From contig NZ_CP026692.1 in the NCBI RefSeq assembly GCF_002949795.1, forward strand, positions 679,501 to 743,500: a DNA stretch of 64,000 bases, read 5' to 3'. A program made the position numbers and the translations under genes. This document shows, in pieces, positions 18,343 to 25,574 of this stretch. The stretch is from Nostoc sp. 'Lobaria pulmonaria (5183) cyanobiont' (GTDB lineage: Bacteria > Cyanobacteriota > Cyanobacteriia > Cyanobacteriales > Nostocaceae). Positions within the stretch are counted from its first letter, which is position 1, and the number at the start of each line of letters is the position of its first letter. Below the pieces are notes generated by a model that saw only the letters and a list, made by a program, of their open reading frames with translations, had not been told where the DNA came from and did not search any database.

Positions 18343-18510
18343 CAATCGCATTGTCAGTCAAAACAATCGCATTGTCAGTCGCAACAATCGCATTGTCAGT
18401 CGAAACAATCGCATTGTTAGTCAAAACAATCGCATTGTTAGTCAAAGCAATCGCATTGTCAGTCAAAACAATCGCATTGTTAGTCAAAACAATTGCATTG
18501 TTAGTCAAAA
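18343..18510. repeat. 21-bp tandem array with CAAT-N3-ATTG dyad, eight units
   Basis: Eight 21-bp units, each containing CAATCGCATTG (a CAAT/ATTG dyad around CGC) followed by a variable TCAGTC/TTAGTC section, and a degenerate ninth. It lies 180 bp upstream of the beta-helix/SLH gene. Long open frames on both strands here simply reflect a stop-free repeat of length divisible by three. Confidence 0.9.
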
Positions 18511-18620
18511 CAATGCCATTGCAACTCCAAAAGACTTGTGTGTAAGCTGTAACGCCTGCAAAGAGGAGATTAAGGAACCGTGGTCTTCTCCCTTGATCCT
18601 AGCCTCTCCCTTTGAGAGCT

Positions 18621-18782
18621 ACCGTGTATACACAAGTCTGAAATAGTTTACTCACCTGGTTTTCGCCTCAGTTTTACCCCACCCTAACCCTCCCCGTATG
18701 TATTGGGGAGGGAACTAGATTCCTGTTTTCCCCAATAAACGGGGGGATTAAGGGGGGTAATTTGACTTGTGTAAACACGTGT
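18621..18782. mobile_element. small inverted-repeat element (MITE-like)
   Basis: ACCGTGTATACACAAGTC at 18621-18638 is matched by an inverted copy, GACTTGTGTAAACACGTGT, at 18764-18782 with a few mismatches. The interior holds C-rich then G-rich tracts (CCCTAACCCTCCCC, GGGGGGATTAAGGGGGG) typical of dispersed Nostoc elements. No coding sequence. No target duplication was made out. Confidence 0.5.
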
Positions 18783-18920
18783 AGCCCTTTGGGAGAAGGG
18801 TAGACCCCATCGCCCTTGGTGTCTCCCCAAGTCGAGCATCTGGCGTGTGGGGTTCTCCGGGTTTAATTAAGTAATCAAACAAAAAGTAATACAGTATATT
18901 TCAGGTAAATGAAGTACGCG

Positions 18921-18948
18921 GTAGGGGCACAACATGTTATGTCCCTAC
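18921..18948. repeat. 28-bp imperfect palindrome
   Basis: GTAGGGGCACAACATG followed by its near inverse (GTTATGTCCCTAC), a widespread cyanobacterial intergenic palindrome. The surrounding 18783-19086 holds no gene. Confidence 0.6.
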
Positions 18949-19086
18949 AATTATCTGTACCTCACGCCTGTTGCAATCTGCTGTATGAAGCTAAAGTTTC
19001 GAGTTTTGCTCTCGGTGTTCCGAGGTACTGTTTGGGTTAATATATTGAGTCAGCAATCCAGAACCCATGCTCTGTAAGAAACGAGA

Positions 19087-19617
19087 TTAAACATTCTCAT
19101 CCAGAATAGTTCCTTCTATATTCGCTCCATCCAAATTTGCTCCGCTCAAATTTGTCTGATTCAAATCTGCTTGAGCGAGATTTGCCTGGGATAAGTCCGC
19201 TACAGTTAAATCTGCACCACTTAAATCCGCTCCATCTAGATTTGCTGCTATCAAGTTTGCTTCCTGCAAATCCGCCTCACTCAATTTAGTTTCAATCAAT
19301 TTAGCAACCGTCAAATCAGCGTGACTCAAATTAGCTCCATCCAAGATAGCTCCATCCAAGATAGCTCCATCCAAAATAGCTTTGCTTAAGTTGCTATTAC
19401 TGAGCTCCGCATTGCTCAAATCTGCTCCATTTAAGTCTGCTTCAATCAAACTGGCGTCGGTTAAATTAGCGTGACTCAGATTAGCTCCATCTAAAATTGC
19501 TCGATCTAAAATTATGCCACTGAGATTGGCTTCTCTTAAGTTGGCCTCGCTCAAGTTGACACCAGTAAAGTCTCTGACACCTGCGGCATAGTTTTTCAGG
19601 AGTTGATCTGCTTTCAT
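19087..19617 (-). CDS. pentapeptide-repeat protein
   Basis: 176 residues from the ATG at 19617 (a GTG nine bases upstream also possible). After a short leader (MKADQLLKNYAAGVRDFTG) almost the whole protein is A(D/N)Lxx repeats, about 28 consecutive pentapeptides, predicted to form a right-handed quadrilateral beta-helix. No signal peptide or membrane segment. Such proteins are abundant in cyanobacteria; functions range from gyrase protection to unknown, and nothing in the sequence points to one. Confidence 0.9.
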   Translation of the reverse strand: MKADQLLKNYAAGVRDFTGVNLSEANLREANLSGIILDRAILDGANLSHANLTDASLIEADLNGADLSNAELSNSNLSKAILDGAILDGAILDGANLSHADLTVAKLIETKLSEADLQEANLIAANLDGADLSGADLTVADLSQANLAQADLNQTNLSGANLDGANIEGTILDENV

Positions 19618-20156
19618 ATCTGTCACTGTGCTAAGGAACTTGAACTAATTCGTAATTCGTAATTCGTAATTCGTAATTTTTGAGTGTAATTACCTTTTAT
19701 CTATACGTGGCTTTGTTTCAGTTTGCGTCTAAATAAGAGTCTGAAACAGTCTTTAATTAAGAATTACGTTAGCGCAACAGTAGCGAGTCCGCAAGCGTCA
19801 TTATCAATTACGAATAATTTGGGACTATCCAGACAATTAGTAAATCCCCGGCACACGCCACGGAGGATTAGTGTAGTGAATCAAACTAGAGTGGATATTG
19901 AATCAACTTTGTCTAGACTAACTATTCTTAATTTCTGGCGCTACTACCTAGAGTTGTGAGTTAATTTCATACTTGGGAGGGATGTTGCTGACCTTAAAAA
20001 TTTAAGCATTAACGTGAGCCTCGATTGGAGACTCACGTTAAGCATTAGTGCAAAGCGATCGCTATACTTAATTCTGGTGTTCGTCTGGCAGAGGTTATGG
20101 CAAAACCAATTCCTATTCTTTTACAGATTATGATTCTTACGACTGAAGCAGATAAT
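19618..20156. other. 539-bp spacer with STRR and a long hairpin
   Basis: ATTCGTA heptamers repeat at 19649-19680. A dispersed TTAGCGCAACAGTAGCGAGTC-type repeat follows at about 19769-19800. A strong hairpin lies at 20010-20040, TAACGTGAG with CTCACGTTA, 9 bp plus an inner 3-bp helix; lacking a T run it is not a clear terminator. No gene. Confidence 0.5.
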
Positions 20157-21551
20157 TCATGTTTCCCCACCAACCACTACATCTTGAATTCGGAGGCTAG
20201 GGCCACCACAACCCACTGACAAGCCATTTTGCCCTCCTTTACCACAACCGCCGGATTCATCCCAATAAAAATCATCACCAAGTGCCTCAATATCCGCTAA
20301 GGTTTGGAATACATTTCCTGAAAGCGTCACATCCCGGACAGGTTCAGCAATTTTGCCGTTCCTAATCATCCACGCTTCCCCAGCACTAAAGGTGAACATT
20401 TCCCCATTCGTCATCCCACCCAACCAATTACGGGCATAAACTCCTTCTTTAATATCGGTGAATAAGTCTGCGACTGGTGTTTTACCCCGTTCAATCCAGG
20501 TATTTGTCATCCGCACAATGGGAGTAAAGTGATAGTTGAGACAGCGGGCGTTACCCGTAGGCGCTTCCTCCAATTTGCCAGCAGTTTCACGAGAATGTAA
20601 ACGTCCCACTAAAACTCCATCTTTAATTAGTTGAGTAGTAGTGGCAGGTGTGCCCTCATCGTCATAAAAATAGCTACCGCGATGTCCCTCTGGAGCCGCA
20701 CCATCAAAAATTTGCAGTTCTTCTGGGCCAAACCGCCGTCCGATGGTCATAACTTCCAGCAAATCGGGGTTTTCGTAAGCCATATCAGCCTCAGAAAGAT
20801 GTCCGAAGGCTTCATGGACGAATAAACCCGTGAGAATTGGGTCAATGACTACAGTGTAAGTATTGCCTTTGACCGGTGGTAGAGATAAAGCGGCGATCGC
20901 TCTTTGAGCTGCACCTTTTACCTGTTCATCCAAACTAGTTAAATCTTCGTAAGCTTTGCGAGAGCCAGTAGTTTCCCGTCCAGTTTGTACGGTTTCGCCA
21001 TTTCTGGCGGTGGCGGCAAAGCGCATTTCCATATCCACCCAAGATTGCTCGATCGAAGTACCTTCGGAAGTAGCAATGATTACTTTTTGGGCGCTGTCAC
21101 CGTAACGCACCGAGGTAGTGGTAATTCGGCTATCGACGCTTTTAAGCAATTGGGCATAGCGATCGCACAATTGTTTTTTTTGCGAGAGTGGGATGTTTCG
21201 GGGGTCAGTACCTTTTAGGGGTAGAATGCATACTGCTTGCACCGGGTCAATAGGTGCAAGTAAAGTTTCTTCATCACCAACCATCCGCGCAGCAGCGATC
21301 GCTTCTTCTATGCGATCTTTGATTGTTGCCAGCTGGTTAAAGCAGCTCAACCCCCATCCGCCTTTATAACAAGCGCGAATATGTCCACCAATGGAGAGAC
21401 CTTCACTAAGGGTTTCTACCTTGTCGCCACGCAACAAGATATCAGTCCCTTCTGCTTCTTCAAGGCGAATCATCAGATAATCTACACGCTTAGAGTAGCG
21501 GGCGATCAGGTCAGAAAGTAAATTTTGTGCGTCAGCAAGTGTAGTCGGCAT
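20157..21551 (-). CDS. tldD: TldD/PmbA-family metalloprotease (TldD type)
   Basis: 464 residues from the ATG at 21551 (TTG at 21557 also in frame). The zinc motif HEAFGH at about 246-251 is the TldD signature (HExxxH), and the C-terminal EIQ-type core GVYARNWLGGMTNGEMFTFSAGEAWMI is present in part, ending with GGCGKGGQNGL and SVGCGGPSLR. TldD pairs with TldE/PmbA to make a protease that trims unfolded peptides, including RiPP leader peptides and antitoxins. The partner gene is not in this window. Cytoplasmic. Confidence 0.9.
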   Translation of the reverse strand: MPTTLADAQNLLSDLIARYSKRVDYLMIRLEEAEGTDILLRGDKVETLSEGLSIGGHIRACYKGGWGLSCFNQLATIKDRIEEAIAAARMVGDEETLLAPIDPVQAVCILPLKGTDPRNIPLSQKKQLCDRYAQLLKSVDSRITTTSVRYGDSAQKVIIATSEGTSIEQSWVDMEMRFAATARNGETVQTGRETTGSRKAYEDLTSLDEQVKGAAQRAIAALSLPPVKGNTYTVVIDPILTGLFVHEAFGHLSEADMAYENPDLLEVMTIGRRFGPEELQIFDGAAPEGHRGSYFYDDEGTPATTTQLIKDGVLVGRLHSRETAGKLEEAPTGNARCLNYHFTPIVRMTNTWIERGKTPVADLFTDIKEGVYARNWLGGMTNGEMFTFSAGEAWMIRNGKIAEPVRDVTLSGNVFQTLADIEALGDDFYWDESGGCGKGGQNGLSVGCGGPSLRIQDVVVGGET

Positions 21552-21900
21552 TTCCAATTAGTAACAATGACGAACTGCATTTATTTTGCAATTATTTGGG
21601 GAATTTCTGCTAATCAATATTATGAGGGGACTGAAGACTGAAGACTGAAACTGGGACTAGGGATTAAATTCTTCCCAATACCAAATACCTAATCCCCAAT
21701 CTTGCGCGTAGCCTGTCTGAATCTTAGTACTTCCTTTTTCACAGTGGGTAAGAACTGAATGATGTGCTAAGGTAATTAAGTGAGAATAAAATTCGGTTAC
21801 ATTGTTTGTTTTTAGTATTGACAGGCTTTTCCCTTTTGGTCTTAACAAGCTTGCCTCCGAAATCTAAATCTCTACACACCTATGATTTTGGAGATAATGC
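21552..21900. promoter_or_regulatory. 349-bp divergent spacer, RRM-gene leader
   Basis: Contains ACTGAAG heptamers near 21631-21650 and an AATCCCC type repeat. The last 40 bases carry GGAG (about 21890) before the RRM start codon. Genes of this RRM family often have long, cold-responsive leaders; no specific element is recognised here. Confidence 0.35.
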
Positions 21901-22218
21901 ATGTCGATTTATGTAGGTAATCTATCCTACGAGGTCACACAAGATGACCTCAATTCTGTGTTTGCCGAACACGGTACTGTAAAACGGGTTCAGTTACCTA
22001 CTGACCGTGAAACAGGACGTCCACGCGGCTTTGCCTTTGTAGAGATGGGCACAGAAGCTGAAGAAACAGCTGCCATTGATGCTCTTGATGGAGCTGAATG
22101 GATGGGACGCGACCTCAAAGTAAATAAGGCTAAACCAAAGGAAGATAGAGGTGGTTCTTTTGGTGGTGGCGATCGTCGCGGCAGTGGTGGCGGTGGATAC
22201 AATAGATCGCGCTACTAA
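21901..22218 (+). CDS. RRM-domain RNA-binding protein, glycine-rich (Rbp family)
   Basis: 105 residues. One RNA recognition motif: RNP2 IYVGNL (3-8) and RNP1 RGFAFVEM (42-49) with the aromatic residues that stack on RNA. The tail (about 82-105) is Gly/Ser/Arg rich. This is the cyanobacterial Rbp type, which is cold-inducible and binds single-stranded RNA. Members with a Gly-rich tail often precede rpsU; here a strong terminator follows directly and no rpsU is present. Confidence 0.95.
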   Translation: MSIYVGNLSYEVTQDDLNSVFAEHGTVKRVQLPTDRETGRPRGFAFVEMGTEAEETAAIDALDGAEWMGRDLKVNKAKPKEDRGGSFGGGDRRGSGGGGYNRSRY

Positions 22219-22250
22219 ACTTTAAAATCAAAAATTAAGTTTTAATGTCT

Positions 22251-22283
22251 AAAGGGCAGAATCATTATCTGCCCTTTCTTTTT
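22251..22283 (+). terminator. Rho-independent terminator of the RRM gene
   Basis: Perfect 10-bp stem, AAAGGGCAGA (22251-22260) with TCTGCCCTTT (22268-22277), 7-base loop, then CTTTTT. It lies 33 bp after the stop codon. Confidence 0.9.
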
Positions 22284-22343
22284 GCGCTCCAGTCTACTGG
22301 ATGGCTTAAATTGCCCAAAGCAAAGCGACTTAGCAGCACTCGT

Positions 22344-22558
22344 TTAATCTCCGTCTTTCATTTCAGCCAAAGTTTTATCAAGCCTATCGTTAGCTTCCTT
22401 GGCAAACCGAATGCATTGCACACTCGTGGCCATTCCCTCAACGAGAGTAAACGTTCCTTCTGTAACTTTCGCCTGACAACAAAATCCGGCTCCTATCAGG
22501 CTAATGCAAGCAGATAAAGCAGTGGTAATTAGGGATAAGCTATACCAATCAATGCCAA
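22344..22558 (-). pseudogene. possible small gene remnant without a start codon
   Basis: A minus-strand frame of about 70 codons ends at a TAA (22344-22346) and reads like a small exported protein: hydrophobic ISLIGAGFCC then KVTEGTFTLVEGMATSV and RFAKEANDRLDKTLAEMKDGD. The opposite strand reads poorly. No ATG/GTG/TTG precedes the hydrophobic part in frame, and a terminator abuts its 5' end, so if it was a gene its start has been lost. No family recognised. Confidence 0.25.
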
Positions 22559-22559
22559 T

Positions 22560-22587
22560 AAAAAGCCCTCAAGCAAAGATGAGGGCT
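22560..22587 (-). terminator. terminator of the Tat-protein gene
   Basis: AGCCCTCA (22564-22571) pairs with TGAGGGCT (22580-22587). Read on the minus strand the stem is followed directly by TTTTTATT, placing it 40 bp after the stop of the gene at 22626-23561. Confidence 0.75.
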
Positions 22588-22625
22588 AGGCAGTTTTTTT
22601 GCTAGAGATATCAGTTCAATTCCTT

Positions 22626-23561
22626 CTAAGCACGAGCACGCGTAATCTGAGTAGTATCAAAGTTTTGTAGCCGAGTCATATTTCCACTGTTCTTGTCAAC
22701 AATATACACAGCATTAGGTGTCTCATATCTCATAGCTCCAAAGGCGAGGAGTTGACCTGTTGCAGAGCAAACTAAGCTTTGTAAGCCATTATTCCATGCT
22801 TGACCATTAACTTTCAATTGTCCTAATCTGATGGGCTTTTTTTGATTTGAATCTAGCTGCACCAGAGTTGTATCACCATACGCACCAATTATAGAGGTAT
22901 AAAGTATTCCATCTGGGCACTCAGCTAAATTGCTGACCCGCTCATCGTCCAGGAATTTAATCTTACTAATAGAACTTATCTCTCCTGTTTGAAGGTTAAT
23001 ATCTACCAATCTGATCGGTGGTGTACCGTTCTTCTTACCTACTAGACCAATGAGTCGCCCATCATTAGTACCTAACAAGCTCCCAAGCTGTTGATTTGGT
23101 TTAAGTCCTGAAACTATCAAAGTTTTTACAGGCGTACCTAAAAATGTAATGCGAGTAGGTGTCGCCTCTCTTTGACTAATCGCAACAGGAGTAATGGCTA
23201 CAACAAGTGTGCCATCGCTTAAAGAGGTAAAACCACTCAATATCTCATTAGGCTCTAATAGAGGTGTACTTTTATCCGTAAGTACCTGAGCCTTTCCTGT
23301 AATTAAGGATTGCAAAACTAGTCCTACAGGCTTCATATCTGTGCTTACACTGTTTGGGGCAGTGTTCTCTACTAATTCAGTGGTGTTTACCTCTGTAATA
23401 ACCGTTTGGTCAGTAGTAACCATCGGGCTGGAACCTATACCCACAATATTTAAAGTTGGTGTTTCTGCCAAGGCTTTCTTGGTGAGATAACTAAGTCCAG
23501 ATAATACAGTTCCACCAAGTGCCAACTGTCCAAACTTTCGACGCGATAGCTTGTAATTCAT
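22626..23561 (-). CDS. Tat-exported hypothetical protein
   Basis: 311 residues. A twin-arginine signal is clear (YKLSRRKFGQLALGGTVLSGLSYL, cleavage near ALA-ET), so the protein is exported folded. The body looks like a beta-propeller: repeated hydrophobic strands with GxLVVAITP, NDGRLIGLVG, PDGILYTSII and GQLLAFGAM phrases. Not assigned to a named family. It follows the copper-oxidase-like gene by 61 bp on the same strand, so the two are probably one operon. Confidence 0.75.
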   Translation of the reverse strand: MNYKLSRRKFGQLALGGTVLSGLSYLTKKALAETPTLNIVGIGSSPMVTTDQTVITEVNTTELVENTAPNSVSTDMKPVGLVLQSLITGKAQVLTDKSTPLLEPNEILSGFTSLSDGTLVVAITPVAISQREATPTRITFLGTPVKTLIVSGLKPNQQLGSLLGTNDGRLIGLVGKKNGTPPIRLVDINLQTGEISSISKIKFLDDERVSNLAECPDGILYTSIIGAYGDTTLVQLDSNQKKPIRLGQLKVNGQAWNNGLQSLVCSATGQLLAFGAMRYETPNAVYIVDKNSGNMTRLQNFDTTQITRARA

Positions 23562-23622
23562 ATTTTCCTTCCTAGAATTAATGACTTTTATTAGGTAGCA
23601 GTGCGAACATAAACAGATAAGG

Positions 23623-25107
23623 CTAATATATTTGCATCCAGGTTGCTACTGAGGGTGTTCCATTGTTGTCACTAATAAAAAGCATGTACCAACCTGGAGG
23701 TGCGATGTTTCGATTGTTTATTACCGTCACCTTAAGAGAAGTAGCATTTCTAGAAATAATGGGTGCATCCACTAACCTTTGTTCTGTATCGCAAGAATGG
23801 GTAGTTGCCATTGGTCTAATAAAACTAACCCATTTAATGTTCGCAGCTTGGGGTGTCTGAATCGTAAATTGCTGCCCGTAGGTCACTGTTTGAGGAGCGC
23901 TCTGAATAACTGGTCGCGATCGCGACATATATGCAGGAGTGTAGATTTCTAATCGCAGTTCATTGACCCTCCGTTGAGGGTTCCCCCCAGCTGTGACGAC
24001 CCTACCATCTGGTAGTAGCAAGGCTACTGAGTGATATACGCGGGGAACATTTTGTTTAGCTACTACTGTCCAAGTATTTGTAGCTGGATTGTAGATTTCT
24101 GCTGGCAGCATTGATTGTTTTGTATCTTCATTCATTTTGCTACCATTGCAAACAAACACTGTGCGATCGGGCAATAAAACTGCGCTGTGATGCATCCGGG
24201 CATAGTTTAAAGGCTTTGCTGCTACGTAAGTTGGATTACTAGCTTTTAAATCGACAATATTTACCCTCTTTGTTGCTGTCTTATTACTACCCCCACCGAG
24301 AATCATCACCTTTTGATCTTGTGCAGGTGGTAAAAGCACACTGGCACCTTGATCGCCGAAAGCTGAGTCTTGCAGCCCTGTCACCACTTTTTCTGGAATG
24401 GATTGTGTAAATGTCTCTGGCAGGGTTAATATCCTTGGTGTGACTCCACTGCCACCCATCTGAGCACCTGAATAAAAAACTTTTCCACTACTTAGTAAAA
24501 ACAGCTGTGGGTATGACGGGAAGCCACTAGTTGTTGGAAAAGCGTTCCAACCATTTGGAAAGAAAGCAGAATAAATTTCTGGTTGTCTATTGAGCTTGCC
24601 ATCTTTATCCAGCCCAGACACTGCTAAGATTCGACCACTGCCTAGTGTTAACACAGTAGGATACCAGCGACCATTATTCATTGATAGTATCTTGACCCAT
24701 TTCTCAGCAATGGGATCGAACATCAGAGCATAGGGTGAACCATAAAATGGGTCATAGCGCAAAGTTCCACCTGCAACTAGTAACTGACCATCAGGGCGGA
24801 AGGAATGACCAGCGCAAAAAAGATCCATAGGTTGACTGTTACTATCCAATGGAGGCGCTTGACGGGAAAAGGTTCCCTTGTTTACATCCCAGACCACACT
24901 GTCATAGGGAGTATTTAACCGATTGGGGTCGTTACCTGAGCCACAGAAAAAGAATATCTTACCAGTACGAAGTAAAGCGGCATGTATGGGTAGGATTGGA
25001 GCACTGTACGACAATACTTCCCATTTATCTGTAGTAGTAGCCAGAGCAATGGAAGTCCCTAAATCTGTTTCTTCTTGAAGGTTAGTCTTGTTATTAGGTA
25101 GAGTCAC
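23623..25107 (-). CDS. galactose-oxidase-like radical copper oxidase (kelch + DUF1929)
   Basis: 494 residues from a GTG at 25107. A seven-blade kelch propeller is followed by a DUF1929 domain (about 398-494). The residues that build the Cys-Tyr copper radical site of galactose oxidase appear to be present in the right contexts: Cys98 (DLFCAGHSF), Tyr149 (GRWYPT), Tyr358-His359 (RVYHSVALLLPDGRV) and His437 (ATTHSCDTEQR). The family oxidises primary alcohols or aldehydes and makes H2O2. No export signal is visible from this start, unlike secreted relatives, while the next gene encodes a Tat-exported protein; the true start may lie elsewhere or export may be by another route. Confidence 0.85.
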   Translation of the reverse strand: MTLPNNKTNLQEETDLGTSIALATTTDKWEVLSYSAPILPIHAALLRTGKIFFFCGSGNDPNRLNTPYDSVVWDVNKGTFSRQAPPLDSNSQPMDLFCAGHSFRPDGQLLVAGGTLRYDPFYGSPYALMFDPIAEKWVKILSMNNGRWYPTVLTLGSGRILAVSGLDKDGKLNRQPEIYSAFFPNGWNAFPTTSGFPSYPQLFLLSSGKVFYSGAQMGGSGVTPRILTLPETFTQSIPEKVVTGLQDSAFGDQGASVLLPPAQDQKVMILGGGSNKTATKRVNIVDLKASNPTYVAAKPLNYARMHHSAVLLPDRTVFVCNGSKMNEDTKQSMLPAEIYNPATNTWTVVAKQNVPRVYHSVALLLPDGRVVTAGGNPQRRVNELRLEIYTPAYMSRSRPVIQSAPQTVTYGQQFTIQTPQAANIKWVSFIRPMATTHSCDTEQRLVDAPIISRNATSLKVTVINNRNIAPPGWYMLFISDNNGTPSVATWMQIY

Positions 25108-25574
25108 TTTATTTACAATTAATTCCTACGTGAACTTGATTTTTTGGACTTTATTTTATTAATTTATTTCTTAATTCATATCTATACTTCTTTAGGCTTA
25201 TTTAGCGTTAAGATATGATGTGTTTTATAAGAAGCAAATGTAAAATCAGCTTTATAATTGTAGTAATTGCGCTATCAATCATCCATCCTGTAGAGCATCT
25301 AATTAAGCCTGAAATACATTTCTATTATCAAGAATACTACATCTCGTTGATAAACTTTTTTCATATTTTATTTTCTCATAGAAGAAAATAAAATATTTTG
25401 GTTTTGCGGCCTCAATTTGTGAAATAATCGAAAATATATAGTAACTTTTGGATAATCAGATAAATTAATAAAAAGCTTGTATAGTAAGGGTTTTGTAGGT
25501 TCCAACTAGCAACATTAATTTGTGAATATATATTAATCAAGAATAATTATCCAAGACTATCTATATCCCTACAA
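25108..25574. other. 467-bp AT-rich spacer
   Basis: Very AT-rich, no repeats and no open frame. It lies upstream of the copper-oxidase gene and downstream of the debranching-enzyme gene (both on the minus strand), so it probably holds the promoter of the former. No terminator hairpin was identified. Confidence 0.4.

Noticed and set aside
18212..18646. Overlapping repeat-rich open frames on both strands (NNAIVLT and NRIVSQN heptads)
   Set aside because: They arise because the 21-bp repeat has no stop in several frames. No ribosome-binding site and no unique domain supports translation.
19723..19959. 78-codon frame after the pentapeptide gene
   Set aside because: TTG start, repeat-derived sequence and no protein-like domain.
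21657..21848. 63-codon minus-strand frame
   Set aside because: TTG start in STRR sequence upstream of the RRM gene; no conserved pattern.
22245..22517. 90-codon plus-strand frame after the RRM gene
   Set aside because: It starts inside the terminator region of the RRM gene and its composition is poor; the opposite strand reads more like protein.
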